A stretch of 17,053 bases of DNA from Holophagales bacterium (GTDB taxonomy: Bacteria; Acidobacteriota; Holophagae; Holophagales; Holophagaceae). The stretch is from the NCBI GenBank assembly GCA_031283145.1, contig JAITCJ010000204.1, forward strand, positions 1 to 17,053, written 5' to 3'. This document shows, piece by piece, positions 7,126 to 14,499 of this stretch. The notes under the pieces were generated by a model. It was not told the DNA's origin. It did no database searches and saw only the letters and a list, made by a program, of their open reading frames with translations. The first letter of the stretch is position 1, and every line of letters starts with the position of its first letter. The position numbers and the translations under genes were made by a program.

Positions 7126-7240
7126 CACCCCGCCCTGAAGGGCGGGGTATCACTCGCAGGGCGGATGTTTGGCAGGGGACGCGACCCCTTGCCAAACATT
7201 CACAGCGCATAGCCTGTAGGCCCATGCCTCCTTATTGCTG
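7126..7240 (-). repeat. Composite repeat, right (inverted) copy
   Basis: Reverse complement of the unit at 5109-5221 over its full length. It contains the 9-bp CCCCGCCCT/AGGGCGGGG palindrome (7128-7147), a GTTTGGCAGGGG hairpin (7167-7178 / 7185-7196, one mismatch), AGGCCCATGCC and CTTATTGCT. The CCCCGCCCT palindrome is better preserved here than in the left copy. Confidence 0.8.
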
Positions 7241-7380
7241 TTGGCGTCTATGGCAGGAATGATTGATCCATATGAACTAGACGCACTCATCTCACGGCGA
7301 CATTGGAAAATCGCGAAATCAGCAGAACCGCGTACATAGGCGCTTTGCGAGCAGCTTTTGAACAGACTCAAAGACATCAT

Positions 7381-7405
7381 GTTCCCGCCGTGTAAGGGCG
7401 GGAAC
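7381..7405. repeat. 25-nt palindromic repeat, copy 1
   Basis: Arms GTTCCCGCC (7381-7389) and GGCGGGAAC (7397-7405) around GTGTAAG. The whole 25 nt is the exact reverse complement of 8015-8039. Here the arms extend outward by CAT/ATG. Confidence 0.8.
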
Positions 7406-8014
7406 ATGAATATAAACATAAATAACAAATAGAATATTAATTATATAATTATTGAAAACAATAGATATAGATTACATTTTCCAATATAATGGGACGCAAT
7501 CACTTAAAAAACGCTTTTGACATCTTTGACATTTTTTAACAAAGCATAGCCAACAGCCCTGAAAAACAGGCGGATGCTTGTTTTTCAGGGCTGTTGAGAG
7601 CGATTTTCCAAATGAGCCGCAAATTTTTATGGGTAAAATACTTGTGTTGAAATCAAAGATTTTCCGTACTTCAGTATTTGATACCATTTTCCATTTTTGT
7701 CGCGCAAAAATGGAAAAGTATTTTCTTGCAAAATCCCATGTTGATCCGAGCGTTTATCACATTGTAAAAAGGAAATGGTATGACAGGGCAGCGTCAAGGG
7801 GGTTGTATGGTCTTTCAATCCAGACAACTTGGCAATTTGTTCCAGGCTTTACACAAAGGGAACAATATTTACGTGATTTGAAAAAAAATCCTGAGAAAAG
7901 CAAACAAAAATGGTTTTATCTGTGAAATACTTATCTCTGGATGGTGAGTTTTACGCATTCTATTTTTGACATGATAAGCGCCAAAGTGGCTGTATGGTTC
8001 AATCCAGACAATAC
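7406..8014. other. AT-rich island without a confident gene
   Basis: About 610 bp visibly richer in A and T than the rest of the window and bracketed by inverted 25-nt palindromes. It contains the family A hairpin 2, a TTTTCCATTTTT hairpin (7687-7698 / 7706-7717), and a short repeated string TCAATCCAGACAA (near 7816 and 7999). A plus-strand frame runs to 7925 and ends EKSKQKWFYL, but it has no ribosome binding site, and both hairpins lie within or across it. I do not call it a gene. Confidence 0.5.
7551..7596. repeat. Family A hairpin, copy 2
   Basis: Perfect 18-bp stem, 7551-7568 with 7579-7596, and a 10-nt loop. The core CCCTGAAAAACA and the flanks (ATAGCC before, TTGAGAG after) match copy 1. 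It is far (about 550 bp) from the end of ychF, so it is probably not a simple terminator for that gene. Confidence 0.78.
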
Positions 8015-8039
8015 GTTCCCGCCCTTACACGGCGGGAAC
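8015..8039. repeat. 25-nt palindromic repeat, copy 2 (inverted)
   Basis: Exact reverse complement of the repeat at 7381-7405. Each copy can fold on itself, and the two could also pair with each other across the AT-rich island. Confidence 0.8.
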
Positions 8040-8093
8040 GTTATAACAGTTCCATAAACGGCCAGTGGTGAGTAGCTAGAAAAAGAAAGCCAT

Positions 8094-8129
8094 ATAGTAG
8101 TTCGACACCTCAGTAGCTGAAGTGCTATA
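8094..8129 (-). terminator. Degenerate hairpin downstream of ychF
   Basis: ATAGTAGTTC (8094-8103) pairs imperfectly with GAAGTGCTAT (8119-8128, two mismatches), resembling the ATAGCARTTCAAC hairpin family. It lies about 20 bp after the ychF stop codon and could end the clpP-hisC-ychF transcript. No clear U tract is present. Confidence 0.35.
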
Positions 8130-8147
8130 TTGAGCATAACATCACCT

Positions 8148-9248
8148 CTATACATTAAACAGGAACTCCACTACGTCGCTGTCCTTAACAACGTAATTTT
8201 TTCCTTCCTGGCGCTGTTTGCCGGCTTCTTTTGCGCCGTGTTCGCCGCCGCAGGCCACAAAGTCGTCAAAGGAAATGACTTTGGCTCGGATAAAGCCGCG
8301 TTCAAAATCGCTGTGGATGACGCCCGCTGCCTGGGGGGCCGTCGCGCCTGTAGGAATAGTCCACGCGCGCACTTCTTTTGGACCGGCTGTAAAGTATGTC
8401 TGTAAATTCAACAGCGCAAAACCGGCGCGTATAAAACGCGTCAGGCTCGGTTCGCTGAGTCCGGCTTCACCCATAAACATAGCCTGGTCGTCAGGCTCCA
8501 TTTGGGCTAAGTCGGCTTCGAGTCTGGCGCAGATGGGTATTAGCGGTATTCCTCTTTCCGTGGCGGCCTTTTCAAGGGCGGCGTAATGCGAGTTGAGCGA
8601 GGGGTCCGGGATGTCTTTTTCGTCAATATTCCCCACCAGCAGCATTGGTTTTTGGGTTAGGAGACAATAACTTTTAAGCGAAAATAGCTCGTCTTTATCC
8701 AATTCAACTGTGGAGACCCATTTGCCGTCATTTAGAGCCGCCAAGACTTTTTCTAAGGTGGCCGCCATGATTTGGCTTTCTTTGTTACCGGACCTGGCTG
8801 TTTTCTGATGGCGCTCAAGGGATTTTTCCACTACTTCCATGTCTTTAATGACAAGTTCCATATCAACAATTTCAATGTCTCTAAGTGCGTCAAGTGTGGT
8901 CTCCGCGTGGGGGATGTCGGGGTTCTCAAAGCATCGGACGACCTGAACGATGGCGTTCATGTCGCGGATGTCTGTCAAAAAGCTGTTGCCGAGACCTTCG
9001 CCTTTGCTTGAGCCTCTTACTAACCCAGGTATGTCCACAAATTCTTGAGTGGCGTGTACAATTTTTTGCGGGTTCACTATTTCGGCCAGTTTCAGCAGCC
9101 TGGCGTCCGGTACGTCAACAACTCCGGTAGCAGCCGATGTGGTGCAAAACAAAAAGCCGCCGCTTGCGGCGCTACCTTTTGTCATCGCGTTGAATAATAC
9201 GGACTTGCCGACTCCTGGCAATCCTACAATGCCGCATCTGACAGCCAT
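8148..9248 (-). CDS. ychF: Ribosome-associated ATPase YchF/OLA1
   Basis: 366 residues, normal for the family. G1 is GLPGVGKS (9-16), G3 is DIPG (72-75), and the G4 position is NIDE (207-210), the change from NKxD that makes YchF prefer ATP over GTP. The C-terminus carries the TGS-like domain, from LNLQTYFTAGPKEVRAWT to DVVEFLFNV, with the conserved HSDFERGFIRA. YchF is a cytoplasmic P-loop protein that binds ribosomes and affects translation and oxidative stress responses. The stretch after the P-loop is odd: where most relatives read 'NYPF-C-TIEPNVGVV', this one has GGFLFCTTSAATGVV, so the switch I region has diverged. The gene follows hisC by 24 bp and probably shares its transcript. Confidence 0.96.
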   Translation of the reverse strand: MAVRCGIVGLPGVGKSVLFNAMTKGSAASGGFLFCTTSAATGVVDVPDARLLKLAEIVNPQKIVHATQEFVDIPGLVRGSSKGEGLGNSFLTDIRDMNAIVQVVRCFENPDIPHAETTLDALRDIEIVDMELVIKDMEVVEKSLERHQKTARSGNKESQIMAATLEKVLAALNDGKWVSTVELDKDELFSLKSYCLLTQKPMLLVGNIDEKDIPDPSLNSHYAALEKAATERGIPLIPICARLEADLAQMEPDDQAMFMGEAGLSEPSLTRFIRAGFALLNLQTYFTAGPKEVRAWTIPTGATAPQAAGVIHSDFERGFIRAKVISFDDFVACGGEHGAKEAGKQRQEGKNYVVKDSDVVEFLFNV

Positions 9249-9272
9249 GTAATTCCTCTTACTTAAATAAAC

Positions 9273-10394
9273 TCAGTGACCGCCGTCCAGCATTGGGGCG
9301 GCCGCCGCCCAGAACGCTTCCATTTCTTCAGGGCGCCCCAGGCTGACGCGCAGGTGATGGGGAAGTCCATATCCATGCATGGGACGGATAATGACGGATT
9401 TCTTCAGGAGGTCGCGGAAAAAATCGGGGGCTGGGATGGATGTCTCTAAAAGTACAAAGTTGCCCGCGTTGCCTGATGCCGTGCAGCGATGTTTTTTTGC
9501 TTCGGCGAAGAAAGCATCGCGCGCTTTCTGATTTTTTTCACGGCAGAAAGAGACAAATTCCAAATCCTTTACCGCGACTTCTGCGGCGACCTGAGCGATG
9601 TGGTTGGTGTTGAATGGACTGCGGACACGTTCCAGCAGTGTGATAACGCGCTCATTGCTAAGCCCGTATCCTATGCGCAAGGCGGCTAAGGCATATATCT
9701 TTGAGAAAGTATGGAGTACAAGGAGATTTTCCCGTTCCCCCAAGAAGCCGACGGCATCGGGGAATTGCCCCGAGCTTGAGTATTCAGCATAGGCCTGGTC
9801 AACAACAACTAAAATATCACCGCGAATTTCTTTAACCAGGCGGACAATCCCGTCCAGCTCAATTTGAACGCCTGTGGGATTATTGGCGTTGGCGATATAG
9901 ACCATTCTGGTATCCGGCTGTATGGCTTTCAGTATTGCGTCCACATCAACTTCGGTGGCCGTGGCGTGAGTTTCTATTACGCGGCCTCCGGCTGTCTGTG
10001 TGGCGATGCCGCCAATGGCAAAACTATGGCGGGGGATTATCGCGCTGCCGCCTGATATAAAGCAAGCTTTTGCGGCCATTTCAATGATCTCGGCGCTGCC
10101 GTTGCCAAGAACTACCTGATTCAGATTAACGCCGCGATACCCAGCGATAGCCTGACGCAGATAAAAGCCATCGGAAACCGGGTAAAACCCGGGGCCTTCG
10201 TCCTCACTGCCGTTGACGGCTTTTAAGATTCTTTCTTTCACTGCGGACGTCGGTCCCCAAGGGTTTTCGTTGGAGGCCAGTTTGACAATGTGATCCAGGC
10301 CAAATTCCCGTTTTACTTCTTGGATGGGTTTTCCGGGAACATAAAGCGGGATTTTTTCAACCTGCTCAAAGTTATTAGATGTGGCGCCGGTCAT
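9273..10394 (-). CDS. hisC: Histidinol-phosphate aminotransferase
   Basis: 373 residues from the ATG at 10394, which has GAGGAG 7 nt upstream; an in-frame TTG at 10424 gives ten more residues but no better site. It is a PLP-dependent class II aminotransferase that transfers an amino group from glutamate to imidazole-acetol phosphate in histidine synthesis. Visible motifs are LASNENPWGP (39-48), ANNPTG (170-175), VDQAYAEY (198-205), the PLP lysine K232 in FSKIYALAALRIGYG, and the phosphate-binding R240. The C-terminal LRVSLGRPEEMEAF is typical. The family also includes aromatic and phenylalanine aminotransferases, so the exact substrate is inferred. No other his gene is nearby; it sits between clpP (60-bp gap) and ychF (24-bp gap). 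Confidence 0.9.
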   Translation of the reverse strand: MTGATSNNFEQVEKIPLYVPGKPIQEVKREFGLDHIVKLASNENPWGPTSAVKERILKAVNGSEDEGPGFYPVSDGFYLRQAIAGYRGVNLNQVVLGNGSAEIIEMAAKACFISGGSAIIPRHSFAIGGIATQTAGGRVIETHATATEVDVDAILKAIQPDTRMVYIANANNPTGVQIELDGIVRLVKEIRGDILVVVDQAYAEYSSSGQFPDAVGFLGERENLLVLHTFSKIYALAALRIGYGLSNERVITLLERVRSPFNTNHIAQVAAEVAVKDLEFVSFCREKNQKARDAFFAEAKKHRCTASGNAGNFVLLETSIPAPDFFRDLLKKSVIIRPMHGYGLPHHLRVSLGRPEEMEAFWAAAAPMLDGGH

Positions 10395-10454
10395 GTCAGT
10401 ACTCCTCAAAATTTTGCCTTTCAAGGCGGACAGCAGGGGCTATTTAAAAATAGT

Positions 10455-11054
10455 TCAAGAGGGTCTTTCTGTAAGAACTCGGTCAATAAGTCCGTATGCC
10501 AGGGCTTCTTTGGGATCCATGAAATAATCTCTATCCATATCCTTGATAAGTTTTTTGGCTGTCTGGCCGGTGTGGGCGGACATGAGAGTGGCAAGCATTT
10601 CTTTTAGTCTTTGAATTTCCTTGAAAGTGATTTCAATGTCGGACGCCTGGCCTTGCGCGCCGCCGGATGGCTGGTGGATCATTATCCGCCCGTTGGGCAG
10701 GGCGAAGCGTTTGCCTTTTGTGCCGGCGGCCAAAAGCACCGCGGCCATTGAGGAACATTGGCCTATGCAATATGTGACAACATCGTTTTTGACAAACTGC
10801 ATTGTGTCGTAAATGGCCAGACCGGATGTGATAACGCCGCCGGGAGAATTGATGTATATCTGGATGTCTTTGTCGGGGTCTTCGGATTCCAGAAAGAGCA
10901 TTTGGGCGACAACGGCGTTGGCAACCGTATCGTCAATGGCTGTGCCTATAAAAATAATGTTGTCTTTGAGCAACCGGGAATAAATATCATAGCTGCGCTC
11001 GCCTTTTGGCGTCTCTTCAATGACAATCGGCGGATAGTAGGCGCGTTCAAACAT
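10455..11054 (-). CDS. clpP: ATP-dependent Clp protease proteolytic subunit
   Basis: 199 residues, full length. It forms the double-ring serine peptidase chamber that degrades proteins fed by ClpX or ClpA in the cytoplasm. The catalytic triad is visible: S102 in [14 protein letters not shown] (most relatives read GQAASMGA, so the neighbouring residues are unusual), H127 in [15 protein letters not shown], and D176 in MDRDYFM. Other family segments are [14 protein letters not shown] and [11 protein letters not shown]. The N-terminus ([20 protein letters not shown]) matches mature ClpP with a minimal propeptide. The ATG at 11054 has AAGGA about 6 nt upstream. No clpX follows; instead hisC and ychF do. 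A perfect palindrome lies just upstream. Confidence 0.97.
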   Translation of the reverse strand: MFERAYYPPIVIEETPKGERSYDIYSRLLKDNIIFIGTAIDDTVANAVVAQMLFLESEDPDKDIQIYINSPGGVITSGLAIYDTMQFVKNDVVTYCIGQCSSMAAVLLAAGTKGKRFALPNGRIMIHQPSGGAQGQASDIEITFKEIQRLKEMLATLMSAHTGQTAKKLIKDMDRDYFMDPKEALAYGLIDRVLTERPS

Positions 11055-11068
11055 GGCGTGTCCTTCTC

Positions 11069-11118
11069 AATATATAATACCTTACCCCACATCAAAATTG
11101 CGGAACGCAATTTTGATG
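11069..11118 (-). promoter_or_regulatory. clpP upstream palindrome and -10-like element
   Basis: On the minus strand CATCAAAATTGCG and its perfect complement (11106-11118 and 11090-11102) form a 13-bp inverted repeat around a 3-nt centre. Just downstream, TATTATATATT (11069-11079) resembles a -10 element. The second arm ends TTGATG, which could serve as a poor -35 but at short spacing. There is no U tract after the stem, so an operator is more likely than a terminator. Confidence 0.4.
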
Positions 11119-11159
11119 GAAGTTTTCGAGCAGTCTCCAAGAGCTTTAGGGATTATAGC

Positions 11160-11205
11160 CAACAAACCTGAAAAACAGAACGTAACCTGCTTTTCAGGTT
11201 TGTTG
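11160..11205 (-). terminator. Family A hairpin, copy 3; likely glgP terminator
   Basis: Arms 11160-11178 and 11187-11205 pair with one mismatch over 19 positions; the core is CCTGAAAAACAG / CTGCTTTTCAGG. It lies between the phosphorylase stop (11337) and the clpP promoter region, where a terminator would be expected. The flank ATAGCC matches copies 1 and 2. Confidence 0.55.
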
Positions 11206-11336
11206 AGCCAGTTTTGCAACTTCAACGGAGTTGATAGGCTGTGCCAAAATGAAGCCGGACGCGACACTGGAGCGGACGGCATCATTACGGGCGCAGACAG
11301 AAACGGGGTTTTGCAATTACCTCTGTTGGCTATGCA

Positions 11337-13463
11337 TTACGGCGGGGGCATTTGGGCGTTACTTGCTCCGGCGGCTGGCAGGTAGCTATGGCGGACATAG
11401 TCCATCAACATGCGGTCGGCGTTAAAGCGCCAGGATAGTGTCCTGATTGAGCGCTTCATTCGCTGAATCCAGCGGGTCGGGATTCCGCTCTGGCTGTCTC
11501 GTTCGTAATACATTGGGACGATGACTTCTTCAAGCAGTTTGAACAGCGACTCATAGTCGCGCTGGTCCTGGATTTCATGATTGGCGTGGATTTCTCCGTT
11601 ACCAATTGCAAAGCCGTTTTCTCCATCATAAGCCTCCGCCCACCAACCATCCAGGATAGAAATATGAAGACCGCCGTTCATAACAACTTTCATACCGCTG
11701 GTGCCGCAGGCTTCCAAGGGGCGGCGCGGGCAGTTGAGCCAGCCGTCAATACCCTGATACAGGTTTCTCCCAACATTCATGTTGTAGTTTTCTACAAACA
11801 CGATACGGTTTTTGAACCTGGGGTCCTCAATCATTTGTCCAACCAGCTTGATAATTTCTTTACCCGGATTATCCGCCGGGTGGGAACGACCCGCAAAAAT
11901 GAGATTCAATGGCTTGGTTGGATGATTTACCAAACGGTCCAGCCGGTCCAGGTCGCGGAACAGCAGATCAGGCCGCTTATATGTCACAAAGCGGCGGGCA
12001 AAGCCAATCGTCAGCGTGTCCGGATCAAAGGCGGACAAATCCGGTTGGGGCATTTCCAGACGATCTGCTTTGTCTTTGGCCTTTCCACGTACAAAGCGGA
12101 TCATACGAGCTTTCAGCACTTGCTTGACTTCCCAAATCTCGGCTGGATCAATTTCTTCGATTTTGAGCCACATGTCCGGCTTGACAATGTTATCGGCCCA
12201 ATTTGTCCCAAGGTGTATCCTGTACAGTTGATCTATTTCAGCGGCTAACCAAGTTGGAACGTGTACGCCATTAGTAATATGACCAATCGGCACATCTGTT
12301 TCCGCTCTTTCAGGCCACAAACATTGCCACATCCTGCGGCTGACCACGCCATGCAGGGCAGCTACGCCGTTAGCGCGGCGGCTGTGTTTTAAAGCTAAAA
12401 CAGTCGGCATAAACGGGCTGCCTGAATTTCTCGGATCCACGCGGCCAAATCCAAGGACTTCTTCAAGGGGAAGCCCAAGACCATCCGCCAGCGGCTTCAA
12501 ATATTCAGCGGCAAGGTTGACGGGGAAACGGTCGTGTCCCGCGTCAACCGGAGTATGTGTTGTAAATACTGTAGCCTGGGCGCTCTCTTTAAGAGCAAAA
12601 TAAGGGTCTAAGCCGTCATTTTTAACTCGCCACATCGCGCGTTCTAAAATAGCAAACGAGCAGTGTCCCTCATTCAAGTGATAAACGCTGGCATTTATGC
12701 CCAATGCGCGCAAAGCGCGACTGCCGCCGATGCCCAAAAGCAACTCTTGCTGGATACGTGTGTGTTGATCGCCGCCGTAAAGACGGGCTGTCAATCTTTG
12801 GTCTTCCTCGGAATTTCTGGGGTCGCGGGAATCCAGTAAGATCAACCGTACACGTCCAACGGGTACTTCCAAAATGCGGGCGTAAATCGTCCTGCCAGGA
12901 AGTTCTAATGGAACAGTCAAAAGATTGCCGTCTGCGTCCTTGGCAAAAGTAATGGGCAGGTCTTCCAGATTGTACGGTTCGATGACGTCGTGCTGCCAAA
13001 AAGTTTTATCCAATACTTGCGCAGTGTACCCCTGATGATAGAGAAGACCAACACCAACAAGGGGAACGCCCAGGTTGGACGCGCCTTTCAAGTGATCTCC
13101 AGCGAGAATGCCCAAGCCGCCGGAATATATCGGCAAACTTTCGTGTATTCCGAATTCGGCGCAGAAATACGCGACAGGCCGCGCGTTGAGAGCCTCGCCA
13201 TGTATCAGCCCCCAGGTGGCCATGGGGTTTAAGTATTCTTTTAGCTGTCTGAGCGCCCTGTCGGTACGAATAACAATATCCGCTTCGGCGGCGCGGTTCT
13301 CTAAAAATGCCGGATCAACAGAACCGACAACCCTCAGAGGGTTTCTATGGACACTGTTATATAACTTTGGGTCAATATCGCGAAAAAGCGCGCGAATTTC
13401 CGGACGCCAAGTCCACCACAGGTTTTGTGTTAACTTCATCAATTTGTCTTGAATTGATTCCAT
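11337..13463 (-). CDS. glgP: Alpha-glucan (glycogen/maltodextrin) phosphorylase
   Basis: 708 residues, of the shorter GT35 alpha-glucan phosphorylase type. It removes glucose-1-phosphate from the ends of glycogen or maltodextrin in the cytoplasm, using PLP. The N-terminus (LTQNLWWTWRPEIRALFRDI) is the small domain typical of this subgroup. Then follow AYFCAEFGIHESLPIYSGGL (98-117) with GDHLK, YHLNEGHCSF (261-270), FTTHTPVDAGHDRF (300-313), HITNGVHVPTW (395-405), GFARRFVTYKRPDL (487-500), and the PLP lysine K592 in EACGTSGMKVVMNGG. Longer relatives of about 850 residues carry additional C-terminal sequence that is absent here. The ATG at 13463 has GGGAG 5 nt upstream. No other glycogen gene is in the window, so whether glycogen or a maltodextrin is the main substrate is not shown. 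Confidence 0.93.
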   Translation of the reverse strand: MESIQDKLMKLTQNLWWTWRPEIRALFRDIDPKLYNSVHRNPLRVVGSVDPAFLENRAAEADIVIRTDRALRQLKEYLNPMATWGLIHGEALNARPVAYFCAEFGIHESLPIYSGGLGILAGDHLKGASNLGVPLVGVGLLYHQGYTAQVLDKTFWQHDVIEPYNLEDLPITFAKDADGNLLTVPLELPGRTIYARILEVPVGRVRLILLDSRDPRNSEEDQRLTARLYGGDQHTRIQQELLLGIGGSRALRALGINASVYHLNEGHCSFAILERAMWRVKNDGLDPYFALKESAQATVFTTHTPVDAGHDRFPVNLAAEYLKPLADGLGLPLEEVLGFGRVDPRNSGSPFMPTVLALKHSRRANGVAALHGVVSRRMWQCLWPERAETDVPIGHITNGVHVPTWLAAEIDQLYRIHLGTNWADNIVKPDMWLKIEEIDPAEIWEVKQVLKARMIRFVRGKAKDKADRLEMPQPDLSAFDPDTLTIGFARRFVTYKRPDLLFRDLDRLDRLVNHPTKPLNLIFAGRSHPADNPGKEIIKLVGQMIEDPRFKNRIVFVENYNMNVGRNLYQGIDGWLNCPRRPLEACGTSGMKVVMNGGLHISILDGWWAEAYDGENGFAIGNGEIHANHEIQDQRDYESLFKLLEEVIVPMYYERDSQSGIPTRWIQRMKRSIRTLSWRFNADRMLMDYVRHSYLPAAGASNAQMPPP

Positions 13464-13636
13464 GAAAGCTCCCGAAAAATTTCATGTTTGAAGCGATTGT
13501 CTGACAGTGCGCGAAATACGACAAGGTCAGGTACGGTGATGTCATTTCACTTTGCCCCACAAGCATTCCGCAGTAGATTGCGATATCCTGATGGTTTTCA
13601 AACTGCAGAACAGCTTGAAAAAACATTGTACAGTGA

Positions 13637-13920
13637 TACCAAGTTGCAATCAAACAGGATTCTGTTTTATAGCAGATCAACTTTTTGTAGTTTAACTGCT
13701 ATGTCGGGATTTGCTTGCAGAATGAGGTTGACGATACTGAAACATCAGCTTGCGCGGAGATGGACAGATTAATCACGAAGTGATTGACGTGATGGTCTTG
13801 CGTATCCATATTACACAGCAAATGGATACGCAAAAGGGGTTCTTGGCTGCGTATTGATGCGGGCTTTGCCCGCCGTTGTGCAAGCAATAAAAGCGAAAAA
13901 TGCTATATAGCAATTTGGTA
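13637..13920. repeat. MITE-like unit with TACCAA ends
   Basis: Ends TACCAAGTTGC (13637-13647) and GCAATTTGGTA (13910-13920) are inverted at 10 of 11 positions, each carrying a TA. Inside are the third ATAGCARTTCAAC hairpin (13669-13702), a perfect 11-bp hairpin (13799-13809 / 13822-13832, TGCGTATCCAT) and a GCGGGC hairpin (13860-13873). The right end and what follows (GGTATGA, then CAACCCAAAG) resemble the right end of the repeat at 14326-14423, so the true boundary may lie further right. Confidence 0.45.
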
Positions 13921-14325
13921 TGAAGCAACCCAAAGATTTTCTGTATAGCCAATCAACTTTTAAACTATAGCAAATGGACTTGACGGTCGTAACAAAAGGT
14001 ATGCATTGCCTACGCCTCCCATTCCGCTCACCGTCTATCGGCGGTTCACTCCATTATCGACGCAACCTGGCGCATTCGCGCCGTTTTCAGGGCGAGGCGA
14101 CTGGTTTTTTGGATGCCTATCCATAGGGTGGCTTGTTCCTATCCTGAAGTCCATTGACTATATCCTGTTAATTCGAGTGGGAGGCACTTCGTTTCAAGGC
14201 TGCGCCGTAGTGAAGCAAACCGCCGACAGGCGGTGAGTGAAACGGTAGCGCAGACAAAAGCCACAGGGCAACGTACCATTTTAAAGTTGTTTCACTATAT
14301 GGAGAACGCCCCCTGGACTAGTTGT

Positions 14326-14423
14326 GATACCAGTTCCCATTGCCAATGCTACGAATGCGGCTGTTTGTGGCATGTTGCGCTACCGCTTTTGCACAACAGC
14401 AATGTGATTTAGTATGACAACCC
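14326..14423. repeat. MITE-like repeat, copy 2
   Basis: Same block order as 5282-5395: GATACCAGTTCCCATTGCCA, GCGGCTGTTTGTGGCATGTT, GCGCTACCGCTTTTGC, then GTGATTTAGTATG and CAACCCA. It lacks the extra bases present between the first two blocks in copy 1. Its left end matches the TACCATTTCCCATT sequence at 16908 next to a transposase fragment. Confidence 0.6.
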
Positions 14424-14451
14424 AAAGTTGAATTGTTATAAAAGCACTCTA

Positions 14452-14495
14452 AATTAACCTGAAAAACAGAGCACAGGCTGTTTTTCAGGTTAATT
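14452..14495 (-). terminator. Family A hairpin, copy 4; likely terminator
   Basis: Perfect 18-bp stem (14452-14469 with 14478-14495), 8-nt loop, core CCTGAAAAACAG. It begins 4 bp after the stop codon at 14500, the clearest terminator position of the four family A copies. The U run lies inside the stem rather than after it. Confidence 0.65.
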
Positions 14496-14499
14496 GCTA

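Larger units (their letters stand above)
13464..14499. other. Intergenic region made of repeats and hairpins
   Basis: About 1 kb with no supported gene. It holds a MITE-like unit (13637-13920), a second MITE-like repeat (14326-14423), a GAGTGGGAGGC / GCCTCCCATTC inverted pair (14010-14020 and 14177-14187, one mismatch), an ACCGCC/GGCGGT hairpin (14219-14234) and a terminator-like hairpin at its end. A plus-strand frame of 76 codons at 14006-14236 has no family features. Confidence 0.55.

Noticed and set aside
7578..7925. Plus-strand 115-codon frame in the AT-rich island
   Set aside because: It begins at a TTG with no ribosome site, its 5' end overlaps a family A hairpin, and a second hairpin lies inside it. 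No recognisable domain. Possibly only the part after the ATG at 7710 is coding, but nothing supports that.
7816..8010. Repeated TCAATCCAGACAA considered as a CRISPR repeat or tRNA T-arm
   Set aside because: Only two copies about 180 bp apart, no regular spacing and no cloverleaf can be drawn around either one.
13480..13530. Promoter for glgP (TTGTCG, 17 nt, GACAAT on the minus strand)
   Set aside because: Both boxes match the consensus poorly, so it was not listed as a feature.
13372..13680. Minus-strand frame overlapping the start of glgP
   Set aside because: It overlaps the well-supported phosphorylase start in another frame and runs across repeat sequence; no recognisable family.
14006..14236. 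Plus-strand 76-codon frame
   Set aside because: No ribosome site or family features, and it lies across an inverted-repeat pair and a small hairpin in a repeat-only region.
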